Part shown: positions 1 through 6,794 of the stretch, in pieces
Layout of the letters: each line of letters starts with the position of its first letter
Position numbering within the stretch: the first letter of the stretch is position 1
NCBI GenBank assembly: GCA_902491625.1
Contig: CABUIO010000020.1
Coordinates: 1-40,693 of the forward strand
Direction: 5' to 3'
DNA length: 40,693 bases
DNA from: an uncultured Porphyromonadaceae bacterium
GTDB lineage: Bacteria > Bacteroidota > Bacteroidia > Bacteroidales > Muribaculaceae
Position numbers and translations under genes: made by a program
Notes under the pieces: generated by a model
Databases searched by the model: none
What the model was told of the DNA's origin: nothing
What the model saw: only the letters and a program-made list of their open reading frames with translations

Positions 1-20
1 TTCGGCGTTCGAGCCATGCT

Positions 21-449
21 TTATACAATCATCTGAGTTTTATCGGACAGCAATATTTCCATAACGCAGAACTTTCCGTCACCTTCGTATTCAACAAGGC
101 ATACGCGTCCCGGACGCCAGCGGAGCGTCACACGGTCGCCCGGTTCCAGCGCCGCCTCGACGTTCAGGTGCGGCGACATCACTTCGTAGGAAGGCATAGC
201 CTCGGCCGCGCGTCCCGACGCGAGCCAGTCGTTCCAGTCGTAACGACCCACGGCGCGCGAGAGTATAGAGAGCGTCGACACACGCGGATTCACCTCCTCG
301 CGGACATAACCCCAGAGGCGCATGAGTGTGGTGGGCGACAGCCGCGATTTCGTGAGTCGGAACACTTGCTCGCTCATTTCGGCAAAGTCACGCGGCGCCA
401 CAGGGTGCAGACCCAGGACATCCTCCACAGCGGCAAGAAGCCGTTTCAC
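21..449 (-). CDS. small HTH-like Bacteroidales protein, coupled to the upstream kinase
   Basis: A protein of about 142 residues with an N-terminal helical segment of the kind seen in many Bacteroidales regulatory proteins (serine-rich turn, then TLMRLWGYV and a segment ending in YDWNDWL), followed by a short beta-rich tail containing LEPGDRVTLRW. I infer a helix-turn-helix-like N-terminus; no exact function is recognised. The start is a judgement call. An ATG at 518 would give 165 residues but overlap the kinase gene by 73 bases. A GTG at 447-449 overlaps the kinase stop in a GTGA arrangement typical of translational coupling and begins just before the conserved part (VKRLLAAVEDVLG), so I prefer it. 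The stop is TAA at 21-23, so the gene is complete. Being co-transcribed with the kinase, it could be its effector or substrate, but this is inference. Confidence 0.7.
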   Translation of the reverse strand: MKRLLAAVEDVLGLHPVAPRDFAEMSEQVFRLTKSRLSPTTLMRLWGYVREEVNPRVSTLSILSRAVGRYDWNDWLASGRAAEAMPSYEVMSPHLNVEAALEPGDRVTLRWRPGRVCLVEYEGDGKFCVMEILLSDKTQMIV

Positions 450-1780
450 TCCAACGTCAAAGGCACCTCTTTCTGTCTCTCTGTCCAGACCTCTCTCAAC
501 TCTCTTATTCTGTCGCATATTCTAAATCCGATTACTTTTCGCAGTTCCTCCCTTTCAGAAGTCGAAAGAAAACGAGCTTGATATGCCCGGAATTCCGTTC
601 CTCTTGCATTCATCTCAAGTCTCATCGCATCCTCATTTGGAAACTGACGGAAACTTTTCGCAGACTTAAGAGCAGACATAGCTTCCTGAAACGGAGGGTC
701 GATGGCCGCATAAGCCTCCTGAATCAAACTTTCAGGAAGCACCACTTTCTCCTCCCCGTCATTATTCTCTGTCGAGCTATTCTCTATACGATCCTGATTA
801 GGATCAACATTTCCATTTTCCGACGGCAGATCTTCCGCCACCGTCGGCTCAGGCGATTGTATCCGCTCAACAGATATGCCATCCGCCGCACTATCTTGTG
901 TTTCAGATGGTCTGCCGTCTACCGGAAGCTCAGTCATTTTTTCCTGCCGAGGGATCTCTATGTCTGATTCATGATGTGCCAGAGCCAACAGTATCGCAAC
1001 TGCCGTTACGATCGCCAACACGCAGAGAGTCAGCATGTAGTTTCTCCACACGCGGCGCATCCGGCGCAGGAGCGTTCCGGCGGAATCATAGCGACGCGAA
1101 ACATCCCCGAGACAGCGGCGGCAAACACCGCCGTAAATCAGACCCGGACGCAACTTCTTCATTACAACTCCAAGGGAATAGACATCGTTGCACAGATCGG
1201 GCACCCGCGACGTGCGCTGTTCGTCGCTCACGTAACCCTCGGTACCGGCCGGCTGCTTGCCGATCCACCATCCGTCGCTGTCCGCGAGGCCGAAATCAAT
1301 CAGTCGGACGTGGCCGCTGAGACGCGCCGTCATCACGTTCGAGAGCTTGATGTCGCGGTGCACCATCCCCTTGCTGTGGATGTAAGCCACTGCTTCGACA
1401 AGCTCCGTCAGCATCCTGCGGCGTTGGCTCACCGAAAGATATTCCGGCTCCATCTCCGCAAGTGTCTCACCCTCGACATATTCCATCACGATGACATGAC
1501 CGATGCCGGGAAACACTCTCATGCCGAAGACGCGCACAATCCCCGGATGGTCGACTTCGAGAAGCATCATGTATTCCTTACGCAGCGCGGCGAGTGCGGC
1601 AGGATCGTGACGCTTATCCTCCGGCAGCCCTTTCAGCGCCACACGGCGACCATCGATACGCGACCTGTAGACCACCGACACCGCGGAGCTGTGGATCACC
1701 TCGAGCTCCGGCACGACCTCAGCCACACCGTCGAAAAAGACGCCGCTCTCGCGCTCCGTATGTCCACTGTCGTAACTCAT
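446..1780 (-). CDS. membrane-anchored Ser/Thr protein kinase
   Basis: A 444-residue Hanks-type kinase. Visible motifs are the ATP-anchoring lysine in VALKGL (about residue 50), the catalytic loop HRDIKLSN (about 141-148), the metal-binding LIDFG (about 165) and an activation segment GTEGYVSDEQ, where the usual APE is replaced by SDEQ. The C-lobe is short. A single membrane helix follows at about 246-268, then an acidic, Ser/Pro-rich stretch and a helical tail with many Arg and Glu residues on the far side of the membrane. Key catalytic residues are present, so activity is likely. It is the first gene of a two-gene operon with the small HTH-like protein downstream, and has its own promoter at 1800-1831. 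Substrate and signal are unknown; the periplasmic part could be a sensor. Confidence 0.88.
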   Translation of the reverse strand: MSYDSGHTERESGVFFDGVAEVVPELEVIHSSAVSVVYRSRIDGRRVALKGLPEDKRHDPAALAALRKEYMMLLEVDHPGIVRVFGMRVFPGIGHVIVMEYVEGETLAEMEPEYLSVSQRRRMLTELVEAVAYIHSKGMVHRDIKLSNVMTARLSGHVRLIDFGLADSDGWWIGKQPAGTEGYVSDEQRTSRVPDLCNDVYSLGVVMKKLRPGLIYGGVCRRCLGDVSRRYDSAGTLLRRMRRVWRNYMLTLCVLAIVTAVAILLALAHHESDIEIPRQEKMTELPVDGRPSETQDSAADGISVERIQSPEPTVAEDLPSENGNVDPNQDRIENSSTENNDGEEKVVLPESLIQEAYAAIDPPFQEAMSALKSAKSFRQFPNEDAMRLEMNARGTEFRAYQARFLSTSEREELRKVIGFRICDRIRELREVWTERQKEVPLTLE

Positions 1781-1799
1781 TATTCAGCCGCCGATAATG

Positions 1800-1831
1800 C
1801 AAAAGTAGTAAAAAACCTTCTGCCACCCAAA
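1800..1831 (-). promoter_or_regulatory. Bacteroidetes-type promoter for the kinase operon
   Basis: On the minus strand, TTTG (1828-1831) and TACTTTTG (1800-1807) are separated by exactly 20 bases, matching the known TTTG / TAnnTTTG consensus. Transcription should begin near 1794, about 14 bases before the ATG. It diverges from the promoter at 1919-1950. Confidence 0.8.
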
Positions 1832-1918
1832 CTCCACACCAACAACGTCCACTTTTAGTGGCGCGAGGATTCCAAACAATTCCTTTTGCTGTCTTAGATG
1901 AATTTTCCCTCAAAAAAA

Positions 1919-1950
1919 TTTGCAGATTAGTTTTCAAGGGCGTACCTTTG
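1919..1950 (+). promoter_or_regulatory. Bacteroidetes-type promoter for a structured RNA
   Basis: TTTG (1919-1922) and TACCTTTG (1943-1950) are separated by 20 bases, a full consensus match. It predicts a start near 1955-1957 with no open reading frame close behind, so the first product is probably an RNA. Confidence 0.82.
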
Positions 1951-1954
1951 CAAT

Positions 1955-2264
1955 GCGTGACACCGGCAACGGCGTCCGCAGAAATGATATAAGCGTTTAC
2001 AACTCGCCGGACTTCGGAATCCGAGAACTTCGCAAATTCTTACTTTATCCCGGAAGTACGGTCGGCAAGTAGATGCCGCATGCTTTAACAGAGCTATGCG
2101 CCTAAGGCTTAGCGCGAAAGCGCCGGGCCTTTCGGGGTGTCGCATAGAGTCTCCATAAGGGCGTGTGTGTCTGCAGGAATCCGACTTACGTAGGGATAAA
2201 GGGCTATGCGAAGGCCTTCGGTTCTGCGTAGGGCGGTGTTTTGTGCAGGCCCGCACGCTTTTCT
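1955..2264 (+). ncRNA. candidate structured non-coding RNA of about 310 nt
   Basis: No convincing gene lies between the promoter at 1919-1950 and the ATG at 2324, but the stretch is full of matching stems. TTTATCCC (2044-2051) is the exact complement of GGGATAAA (2193-2200), and just inside it GTCGG (2061-2065) pairs with CCGAC (2181-2185). These enclose a hairpin CTATGCG (2094-2100) / CGCATAG (2141-2147) with further GCGC-GAAA-GCGC pairing at its tip. A second hairpin, CTATGCG (2204-2210) / TGCGTAG (2225-2231) with G-U pairs, follows. ACACCG (1960-1965) can close the whole with CGGTGT (2234-2239). The end is a hairpin GTGC (2243-2246) / GCAC (2253-2256) followed by GCTTTTCT, a plausible terminator. 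It lacks the hallmark sequences of RNase P RNA, tmRNA and SRP RNA and is more branched than 6S RNA. It could instead be a long leader of the gene at 2324. Confidence 0.65.
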
Positions 2265-2323
2265 ATTGTAAAACTAACCCTACAGCGGATTCGGCGGGCC
2301 AATCCCTTGAACAACTCAACATT

Positions 2324-2965
2324 ATGGAGAATCAACCACTGCTGCACCTCACATGGGAGGGCGATCTCGACGGCAAAGAAGACTGGGTACTTGGCATTCA
2401 CGTCAACGGCCAGGAAGCAGTCTCGGCCAGCTATACCGACGCATGGACTGTTGACATACCTCTGACAGGCAGCAATCTTGAACTGAAGGTGACTCTGGAT
2501 GCCGGAAAAGGACGCCAGCTCACACATTTCAAACGCGTCTTTCAGCTCAATCCCGGCTCAAACTATACCTGCGTTGTCGATGGTTCGGCAAAGAATGCTT
2601 CAGGACTGGGAGTCCGATTTTGCGAGGGCGACGAGATGACGGAAGACGCAAAAAAACTATCCGGCAACAAAGTCATGGTGGGATTTCTTTCAGTTCTGTT
2701 CCCGGTCTATGGCATCTATAAGGGAATAACCGACGCTTATATGCGATCGGTCGCGCTCATCTGCGCATGCGCCGGTTTCATGCTCAGCATGATAATGAGC
2801 CTTATGACCGAAGAGGGAGACATGATAGGCTTCGGAATCGGACACAAGCCTTGGTTCGAGTATGAGCCGTTCTCATTCCTCGACATCGTCATCAATCTTC
2901 TTATCGGCGGCATAGCGTCAATCAACGGACTGCTTCGTCTGTTCCTCGAAAGTCTGCTCAGCTAA
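2324..2965 (+). CDS. uncharacterised membrane protein with N-terminal beta domain
   Basis: A 213-residue protein that I do not recognise. Residues 1 to about 105 look like a soluble beta-rich domain (HLTWEGDLDGKEDWVLGIHV near the start, a conserved-looking VFQLNPGSNYTC). The rest is hydrophobic, with membrane segments around residues 120-155 (two close helices around VLFPVYGIYKG and ALICACAGFMLSMIM) and a further one near the C-terminus (IVINLLIGGIASINGLL). The reading frame stays open upstream to 2165, but that part lies in the structured RNA and I start at ATG 2324, where the plausible protein begins. It is the first of four closely spaced plus-strand genes (gap of 18 bases to the next). 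No promoter of the TAnnTTTG type sits directly before it, so it may depend on read-through from 1919-1950. Confidence 0.75.
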   Translation: MENQPLLHLTWEGDLDGKEDWVLGIHVNGQEAVSASYTDAWTVDIPLTGSNLELKVTLDAGKGRQLTHFKRVFQLNPGSNYTCVVDGSAKNASGLGVRFCEGDEMTEDAKKLSGNKVMVGFLSVLFPVYGIYKGITDAYMRSVALICACAGFMLSMIMSLMTEEGDMIGFGIGHKPWFEYEPFSFLDIVINLLIGGIASINGLLRLFLESLLS

Positions 2966-2983
2966 ACCTGAAAAATATATATC

Positions 2984-3490
2984 ATGAAGACTAAGGTATC
3001 ATTAGCGATGCTTCTCCTGATCCTTTTCGGATTAGGTATGGGGAGCTGTTCAAAACTGCCGAAAGGCGACAAAGAGATCGAAGAGAAGCTCGACGGCACA
3101 TGGAAAGCCACATATTACGACACCGAATATGAGGACGGCGAGCAACTTCGGATGAAGATGACCGAGACCATCACTTACGATGCAACGACAAATACTTTCG
3201 AAACGACAATAAAAGCAAAGCTCGTGTCACCCATGTCAATCAACTTCTTTACCCTTGACGCGGATGGCAAATGGTCAGCCGATGAAAAGTCGCTTACCGA
3301 GAAATATGATGTCGACGGAATGGAGTTGAAATTCCATACCGGACTTCTCGACGCCTCCGACCGCAAAGAAATGAAGAAAGAGCTCCTATCCGAAATAGAC
3401 GAGAAGGCTGTCAGCGAGATACGCGAGATCACGGAGAATTCATTCACTGTCTACGACGGCGAGGACGAAATCGTCTACCATAAGCAATAA
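2984..3490 (+). CDS. putative lipoprotein, lipocalin-like size
   Basis: A 168-residue protein with a lipoprotein signal: basic start MKTK, hydrophobic core LAMLLLILFGLG, then GSC with the lipidated Cys at about residue 22. The mature part begins with a charged linker and contains LDGTWKATYYDTEYEDG, an opening reminiscent of small beta-barrel lipoproteins that bind lipids or stabilise envelope proteins, but no family can be named. It ends in alternating beta-like segments (ENSFTVYDGEDEIVYHK). It is the second gene of the 2324-5045 operon, likely anchored to the outer membrane or the periplasmic face. Function unknown. Confidence 0.8.
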   Translation: MKTKVSLAMLLLILFGLGMGSCSKLPKGDKEIEEKLDGTWKATYYDTEYEDGEQLRMKMTETITYDATTNTFETTIKAKLVSPMSINFFTLDADGKWSADEKSLTEKYDVDGMELKFHTGLLDASDRKEMKKELLSEIDEKAVSEIREITENSFTVYDGEDEIVYHKQ

Positions 3491-3517
3491 TACCGATACT
3501 GTAACATTCATAACATT

Positions 3518-4540
3518 ATGCTGTCGTTTATTCGTGCACACAAAACAGCATCCATTATCGCAGCGGCTGCACTCGTAATATCATCAATCGCAATATATGC
3601 CGGAATCACGAAATTCAACCGCGCCATGGAAAATCTTTCTCCGGAAGATCTAATGCCTCATGACGCTAAAAAAATCCTGTCAGACGACACAGACGACGGC
3701 ATAGCCGGAAAAGCCGTACTGGCTGACGGCACGGAACTGACCTTCATGACAGACCATACTATTCCGGAACTCAACGGTGCAGCGTGGGAATGGAAAGGAA
3801 AGGCTCTCGTCTTCTATTCAGGCGAAGGGACTACATTCTGCACCATCATAGACGGATATGAATACAGAGGAGAATACAACCCTGAGGACGGCATGTGCTA
3901 TTATGAAGTATATGATCCGGATTACGGGAGTATGGATGACGAAGGATATTATCCGATTCCCTCCGAAGGTACGCGCCTGAAATCTTTCAAATGGTTCACC
4001 GATAAAGCGGCAGATGAAAACCGGAAGCAGATTCATAAGCTAAAAATAACAGCCTCCAACGGAACAGTGACACCTCTGGCACCCGAGGCCGGCAACACCT
4101 ATGAGGCATCAAATCTTGTGGACGGCGACATATCTACCGCCTGGGCCATTGATTTAGACAAGACAGACTGTACGGGTGACGTTATCTGGGGCCCGATATT
4201 CAATCTGCCGAAAAACGCCGTGATAGACCACATCACGATTTACAACGGCTACTGCAAAAATGAGAAAACCTTCAGGGACAACACGCGCGCGCCATGGATA
4301 CAAATCTATCGTCCCATACCGCCCGACACCGGAGATCCAGAGCCTTCCGATATTCTTTTTGAGGGGTCAATGAAGGATTTACCCGGTCCGCAGGAACTGC
4401 CTGTAAATAGAAACTTCGATTTTTCAGAACCCATCGATGGATTAGTTCTGAAAATCATGCCTGTCTGGAAAGGGCACAAATATTATGGAGACAAATACAG
4501 AGACTTATGTATTTCTGAAATTGAATTCTATGGACATTGA
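3518..4540 (+). CDS. membrane-anchored protein with NADase-type glycan-binding (discoidin-like) domain
   Basis: A 340-residue protein with one N-terminal membrane anchor (about residues 10-30, TASIIAAAALVISSIAIYAG). Residues about 60-150 form an acidic beta-rich region. The C-terminal part, from about residue 190, carries the pattern of the discoidin-like NADase-type glycan-binding domain: EASNLVDGDISTAWAID, then IDHITIYNGYCKN, FRDNTRAPWIQIYR and a closing ISEIEFYG. In known proteins this fold binds glycans or mediates attachment and is not itself an enzyme. It is the third gene of the operon at 2324-5045, between two lipoproteins. I infer a role at the cell surface or periplasm; the ligand is unknown. 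Confidence 0.75.
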   Translation: MLSFIRAHKTASIIAAAALVISSIAIYAGITKFNRAMENLSPEDLMPHDAKKILSDDTDDGIAGKAVLADGTELTFMTDHTIPELNGAAWEWKGKALVFYSGEGTTFCTIIDGYEYRGEYNPEDGMCYYEVYDPDYGSMDDEGYYPIPSEGTRLKSFKWFTDKAADENRKQIHKLKITASNGTVTPLAPEAGNTYEASNLVDGDISTAWAIDLDKTDCTGDVIWGPIFNLPKNAVIDHITIYNGYCKNEKTFRDNTRAPWIQIYRPIPPDTGDPEPSDILFEGSMKDLPGPQELPVNRNFDFSEPIDGLVLKIMPVWKGHKYYGDKYRDLCISEIEFYGH

Positions 4541-4559
4541 CATAAGGTAATTTAGCATT

Positions 4560-5045
4560 ATGGACAAGTTAAAATTAACAATAAGCACAATGCTTATAAT
4601 CGCCGTCGGATGCCTTTTTCAGTCGTGCGATGACAATGATGAACCTGAGATGTCGGACATCTATCAGGAGACAATCAACCGAGGAGAATATTTCTCGGCT
4701 TCGATGGGAACCTTAAATTTCAGGATAGTCAACAATTATCCCTATATCCTGCCATCCGAAGGCCTAAGCAATTATCTTGAGGCTCCTCTAATCACTTATG
4801 TGGGCGAATGCGGAAGCATAGACAATGTGACGCTTTCTGAAACTCCCCGGTGGGAAAAGCGTTGCGAGATAGTAGACGGCGGAGGCTACGTGGCGAAAGT
4901 AAAATGGTACGATGCCTATGAACGAGAGGATAAGACCGGGTATATCTACATGTACGTGGAGAAAATCGGAGACTCTCATGCCGATCCGTCTCCCGGTGTT
5001 TTCCATGACGAGATCCGTGTCACATACCGAATGTCAATCAATTAG
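4560..5045 (+). CDS. putative lipoprotein of unknown function
   Basis: A 161-residue protein beginning with a lipoprotein signal (hydrophobic segment ISTMLIIAVGCLF, then QSC with the lipidated Cys at about residue 23) followed by an acidic linker DDNDEPEMSD typical of exported Bacteroidetes lipoproteins. The mature part looks like a small beta-sandwich, but no family is recognised. It is the last gene of the four-gene operon, 19 bases after the glycan-binding protein and followed by a terminator at 5116-5171. Confidence 0.75.
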   Translation: MDKLKLTISTMLIIAVGCLFQSCDDNDEPEMSDIYQETINRGEYFSASMGTLNFRIVNNYPYILPSEGLSNYLEAPLITYVGECGSIDNVTLSETPRWEKRCEIVDGGGYVAKVKWYDAYEREDKTGYIYMYVEKIGDSHADPSPGVFHDEIRVTYRMSIN

Positions 5046-5115
5046 TCATATGAAGATTTATCGATAACCCGGGCTAAGACATTTCCGGGAAAATGCCGTT
5101 GCAGCAAAAATGAGG

Positions 5116-5171
5116 TCTGCAGACCGACCTGAAAAGGTTTCTTTTTAGTCGGTTCTGCAGATTTTGTTTTT
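5116..5171 (+). terminator. rho-independent terminator after the envelope operon
   Basis: TCTGCAGACCGAC pairs with GTCGGTTCTGCAGA across a short loop (one bulged T) and is followed by ATTTTGTTTTT. It closes the 2324-5045 operon. Confidence 0.75.
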
Positions 5172-5210
5172 CAGATACAGACTTTCGGACTTTCAGATAG
5201 CACGAAGGAT

Positions 5211-5242
5211 TTTGGCCGTGTCGTGGTTTTTTAGTAATTTCG
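5211..5242 (+). promoter_or_regulatory. promoter of gltX-waaA
   Basis: TTTG (5211-5214), 20 bases, then TAATTTCG (5235-5242), one base off the TAnnTTTG consensus. The start would fall near 5248, giving a leader of about 14 bases before the ATG at 5262. This supports starting gltX at 5262 and not at the in-frame ATG at 5244. Confidence 0.65.
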
Positions 5243-5257
5243 CGTGATTAATCACGC
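5242..5257. repeat. perfect 16-bp palindrome in the gltX start region
   Basis: GCGTGATTAATCACGC reads the same on both strands. It begins at the last base of the -7 element and spans the predicted transcription start, five bases before the gltX ATG. The position would suit an operator or a short leader hairpin. Confidence 0.6.
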
Positions 5258-5261
5258 AATT

Positions 5262-6794
5262 ATGGAAGAGAAAGAGATTCGCGTCAGATTCGCGCCGTCA
5301 CCTACAGGTCCGCTGCATATCGGCGGTGTACGCACAGCACTTTACAATTACCTTTTCGCACGTCGCCACGGCGGCAAGATGATCCTGCGTATCGAGGATA
5401 CGGATTCCAACCGTTTCGTGCCTGGAGCGGAAGATTATATCAACGAGTCGCTTCAGTGGCTCGGCATCAGGATTGACGAAGGTGTGCGCGAGGGTGGCGA
5501 GTATGGCCCCTACCGCCAGAGCGAACGCCGCGACATTTACCGCAAATATGTGAAGCAGCTACTCGACGCCGGAAAGGCTTACATCGCTTTCGACACTCCC
5601 GAGGAGCTTGCCAAGGTCCGCGAGGAGAAGCCCAACTTCCAGTATGACGCCTCCACACGCCTGTCGATGCGCAATTCGCTGTCGATGCCGCAGGAGGAGG
5701 TGAAGCGTCTTATCGACGAGGGCACGCAGTATGTGGTTCGCTTCCTCATCGAGCCGGGCATCGACGTCGAGGTCGACGACTTAGTGCGCGGCAAGGTCGT
5801 GATCAATTCCGACATTCTCGACGACAAGGTGCTCTACAAGAGTGCCGACGATCTTCCGACATATCACCTCGCCAACATCGTCGACGACCATCTGATGAAG
5901 GTCAGCCACGTGATCCGCGGCGAGGAATGGCTCCCTTCGGCGCCTCTCCACGTGCTCCTCTACGAAGCCTTCGGATGGCGCGACACGATGCCCCAATTCG
6001 TCCATCTGCCGCTGCTGCTGAAGCCTGTGGGCAACGGCAAGCTCTCCAAACGCGACGGCGACAAGCTCGGATTCCCTGTCTTCCCGCTCGAATGGCACGA
6101 CCCCAAGAGCGGCGAGATCTCCTCGGGCTATCGCGAGCGCGGCTATCTCCCCGAGGCGCTGATCAACTTCCTCGCCCTGCTGGGCTGGAATCCCGGCGAC
6201 GACACAGAGCTTATGAACATCGACGAACTGACCGAAAAGTTCTCTTTCGACCACTGCTCGAAGGCCGGAGCCAAATTCGACTACAAGAAGGGGGAATGGT
6301 TCAACCATGAATATCTGATGCGCCTCTCCGACGAGGAGGTGGGCAAGCTTTTCGCCCCCGTACTGAAAGATAAAGGTGTCGAGGGATTCTCCGACGAATA
6401 TATCGCGCGTGCCGCCGGAATGGTGAAGACACGCGTCAACTTCCCCGCCGAGCTGTGGGATCAGGCCGACTTCTTCTTCCGCGCTCCGCAGGAGTATGCC
6501 GAGAAGGACGTGCGCAAGCGCTGGAAAGCCGAGACACCCGCGATCATGCGCGAGCTTATCGGCGTGCTTGAAGGGATCGACGACATGACGTCGGCCAACG
6601 CCGAGAAGATCGTGTTGGGATGGATCGCCGACAAGGAGTATCATCTCGGCAACGTGATGAACGCATTCCGCCTCGCCGTCGTGGGCGCCTGCCGCGGCCC
6701 GCACATGTTTGACATCACCGAGCTTATGCCCCGCGAGGAGGTGATCGCCCGCATCAACCGCGCCATCGAGACAATTCCCGCACCTGAGGCATGA
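5262..6794 (+). CDS. gltX: glutamyl-tRNA synthetase
   Basis: A 510-residue class I aminoacyl-tRNA synthetase that charges tRNA-Glu in the cytoplasm. The N-terminus has RFAPSPTGPLHIGG, the HIGH-type ATP motif (about residues 8-21), and the KMSKS equivalent is KLSKRDGDKLG (about 258-268). The usual acceptor-binding insertion and helical anticodon-binding C-terminal domain follow, and the length is normal. The start at ATG 5262 gives MEEKEIRVRFAPSPTG; the frame is open upstream to 5244, but that ATG lies before the predicted transcription start. The stop overlaps the waaA start as ATGA, so the two are translationally coupled. Confidence 0.97.
   Translation: MEEKEIRVRFAPSPTGPLHIGGVRTALYNYLFARRHGGKMILRIEDTDSNRFVPGAEDYINESLQWLGIRIDEGVREGGEYGPYRQSERRDIYRKYVKQLLDAGKAYIAFDTPEELAKVREEKPNFQYDASTRLSMRNSLSMPQEEVKRLIDEGTQYVVRFLIEPGIDVEVDDLVRGKVVINSDILDDKVLYKSADDLPTYHLANIVDDHLMKVSHVIRGEEWLPSAPLHVLLYEAFGWRDTMPQFVHLPLLLKPVGNGKLSKRDGDKLGFPVFPLEWHDPKSGEISSGYRERGYLPEALINFLALLGWNPGDDTELMNIDELTEKFSFDHCSKAGAKFDYKKGEWFNHEYLMRLSDEEVGKLFAPVLKDKGVEGFSDEYIARAAGMVKTRVNFPAELWDQADFFFRAPQEYAEKDVRKRWKAETPAIMRELIGVLEGIDDMTSANAEKIVLGWIADKEYHLGNVMNAFRLAVVGACRGPHMFDITELMPREEVIARINRAIETIPAPEA

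Noticed and set aside
1955..2264. RNase P RNA, tmRNA or SRP RNA as identity of the structured RNA
   Set aside because: No GAGGAAAGTCC or ACAGAA core, no tRNA-like end with CCA, no SRP tetraloop motif; the shape also differs from the single-rod 6S RNA.
2165..2323. N-terminal extension of the membrane protein to ATG 2165
   Set aside because: The extra 53 codons fall in the structured RNA and read as Arg/Cys-rich nonsense; the protein-like part begins at 2324.
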